DNA of 64,000 bases from Piezodorus guildinii (Eukaryota; Arthropoda; Insecta; Hemiptera; Pentatomidae): NCBI GenBank assembly GCA_023052935.1, contig CM041298.1, positions 7,025,344-7,089,343 of the forward strand, in the 5' to 3' direction. The notes beneath the pieces are model-generated. The model was not told the origin of the DNA, did not search any database, and saw nothing but the letters and a program-made list of their open reading frames with translations. This document shows positions 63,498-64,000 of the stretch, in pieces. The position numbers were made by a program, and so were the translations under genes. The number at the start of each line of letters is the position of its first letter. Position 1 is the stretch's first letter.

Positions 63498-64000
63498 AAC
63501 CCATTTGTGACGAGGTCTTTATACGCCGATGACACTGCATTGTATACTTCATCATATCGTATTGATACTGTAGTAAATCGCTTACAACAATACTTTAAAC
63601 AATTTAACGAGTATTGAACAAATGGAAATTGAAAATTAATCCCACCAAATCTGAAGCAATCCTGTTCACTAAACGTCGCTCAAAAATAAACCACCAAATT
63701 AAGCTAAATTCAGCTCTCATCCCATGGTCAAAATCTGTACAGTACTTAGGCCTTACTTTAGACAAATCACTTACTTTCACCGAACACATCAACAGAAAAA
63801 TTGACAAGGCGAAAAAAATAATATACAAAATGTTTCCCTACTTTAATAGAAAATCTCGTTTGAGTACTCAAAACAAATTAACAATATATAAATCAGTCCT
63901 CCGCCCGTTAATCACATACGCCTCTCCAGTCTGGAGCTCATCCTGCTCGACTAACTTCCATAAACTCGAGAGAATTCAAAACTTGTCAATGCGGATAATT
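63498..64000 (+). pseudogene. Jockey-like LINE (family B), 5'-truncated, runs off the window
   Basis: Starts just before TRSLYADDTALYTSSYRIDTVVNRLQQYF (RT motif C), a one-base frameshift near 63610, then an open frame to the window end: KWKLKINPTKSEAILFTKRRSKINHQIKLN, SVQYLGLTLDKSLTFTEHINRKIDKAKKIIYKMFPYFNRKSRLSTQNKLTIYKSVLRPLITYASPVWSSS. It is the same family as the broken copy at 51-52.5 kb and better preserved. Its 3' end and TSD lie outside the window. Confidence 0.87.

Overview
The window is AT-rich eukaryotic DNA. The dispersed repeats (RTE-, Jockey- and CR1-like retrotransposons, mariner, Penelope-like elements, tRNA-derived SINEs, a DINE-1/HINE-like family) fit an arthropod, most likely an insect; I cannot name the species. 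I found no intact host gene. Every longer reading frame I can interpret belongs to a decayed mobile element, so the window reads as intergenic or intronic DNA built by repeated insertion.

Main families. (1) A ~0.9 kb non-coding family, here called HINE-like, with one end reading ATCTGGTGCGGGC, the other end a hairpin (ACTTAC..GTAAG around TATATA), a shared 12-base subterminal inverted repeat (ACTTTCACTTAC), an internal GT/CA microsatellite and insertion into T runs without target duplication. More than 20 copies or fragments occur from 0.4 to 63.5 kb. (2) An RTE-like LINE with a (TTA)n tail; all copies are 5'-truncated, several with 13-17 bp target-site duplications (TSDs). (3) Jockey-like LINEs (A: YGDD/LDKRLTWNPH type; B: LYADDTAI/LDKSLTF type; C: a relative at 37 kb). 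(4) mariner copies sharing one internal deletion that removes two catalytic aspartates. (5) Two tRNA-derived SINEs (SINE-A, SINE-B). (6) A Penelope-like element with 78 bp perfect inverted terminal repeats and hammerhead-like boxes. (7) MITE-like elements: a CTGTGGCGG-ended one, a TAGGGGTGGGC-ended hAT-like one and a 762 bp long-inverted-repeat element. (8) Unclassified repeat U1.

Layout. 0-5 kb: HINE and Jockey/CR1 relics. 5.3-7.1 kb: HINE inside HINE. 7.3-9.2 kb: Penelope end, RTE tails, SINE heads. 10.3-12.3 kb: two HINEs in tandem. 12.6-17.5 kb: Jockey, RTE, SINE and mariner relics. 18-22 kb: mariner and two HINEs. 22.5-26.4 kb: U1 split by RTE, SINE-B, Jockey inside HINE, another RTE-like fragment. 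26.6-27.3 kb: long-TIR element. 28-36 kb: HINE/mariner mosaics, MITE, Jockey, RTE. 36.8-39.5 kb: Jockey C, then a Penelope element inside HINE. 40-50 kb: HINE, mariner, RTE, and a three-level nest in a MITE at 45.4-46.4 kb. 51-52.5 kb: RTE with a fold-back 5' end inside Jockey B. 53-55.4 kb: HINE > Jockey > RTE nest. 56-64 kb: RTE in U1, hAT-like MITE, mariner, SINEs, tandem HINEs, Jockey B running off the end.

Nothing here forms a cooperating gene set. What is most informative is the insertion order: nested elements with TSDs define family ends and relative ages.
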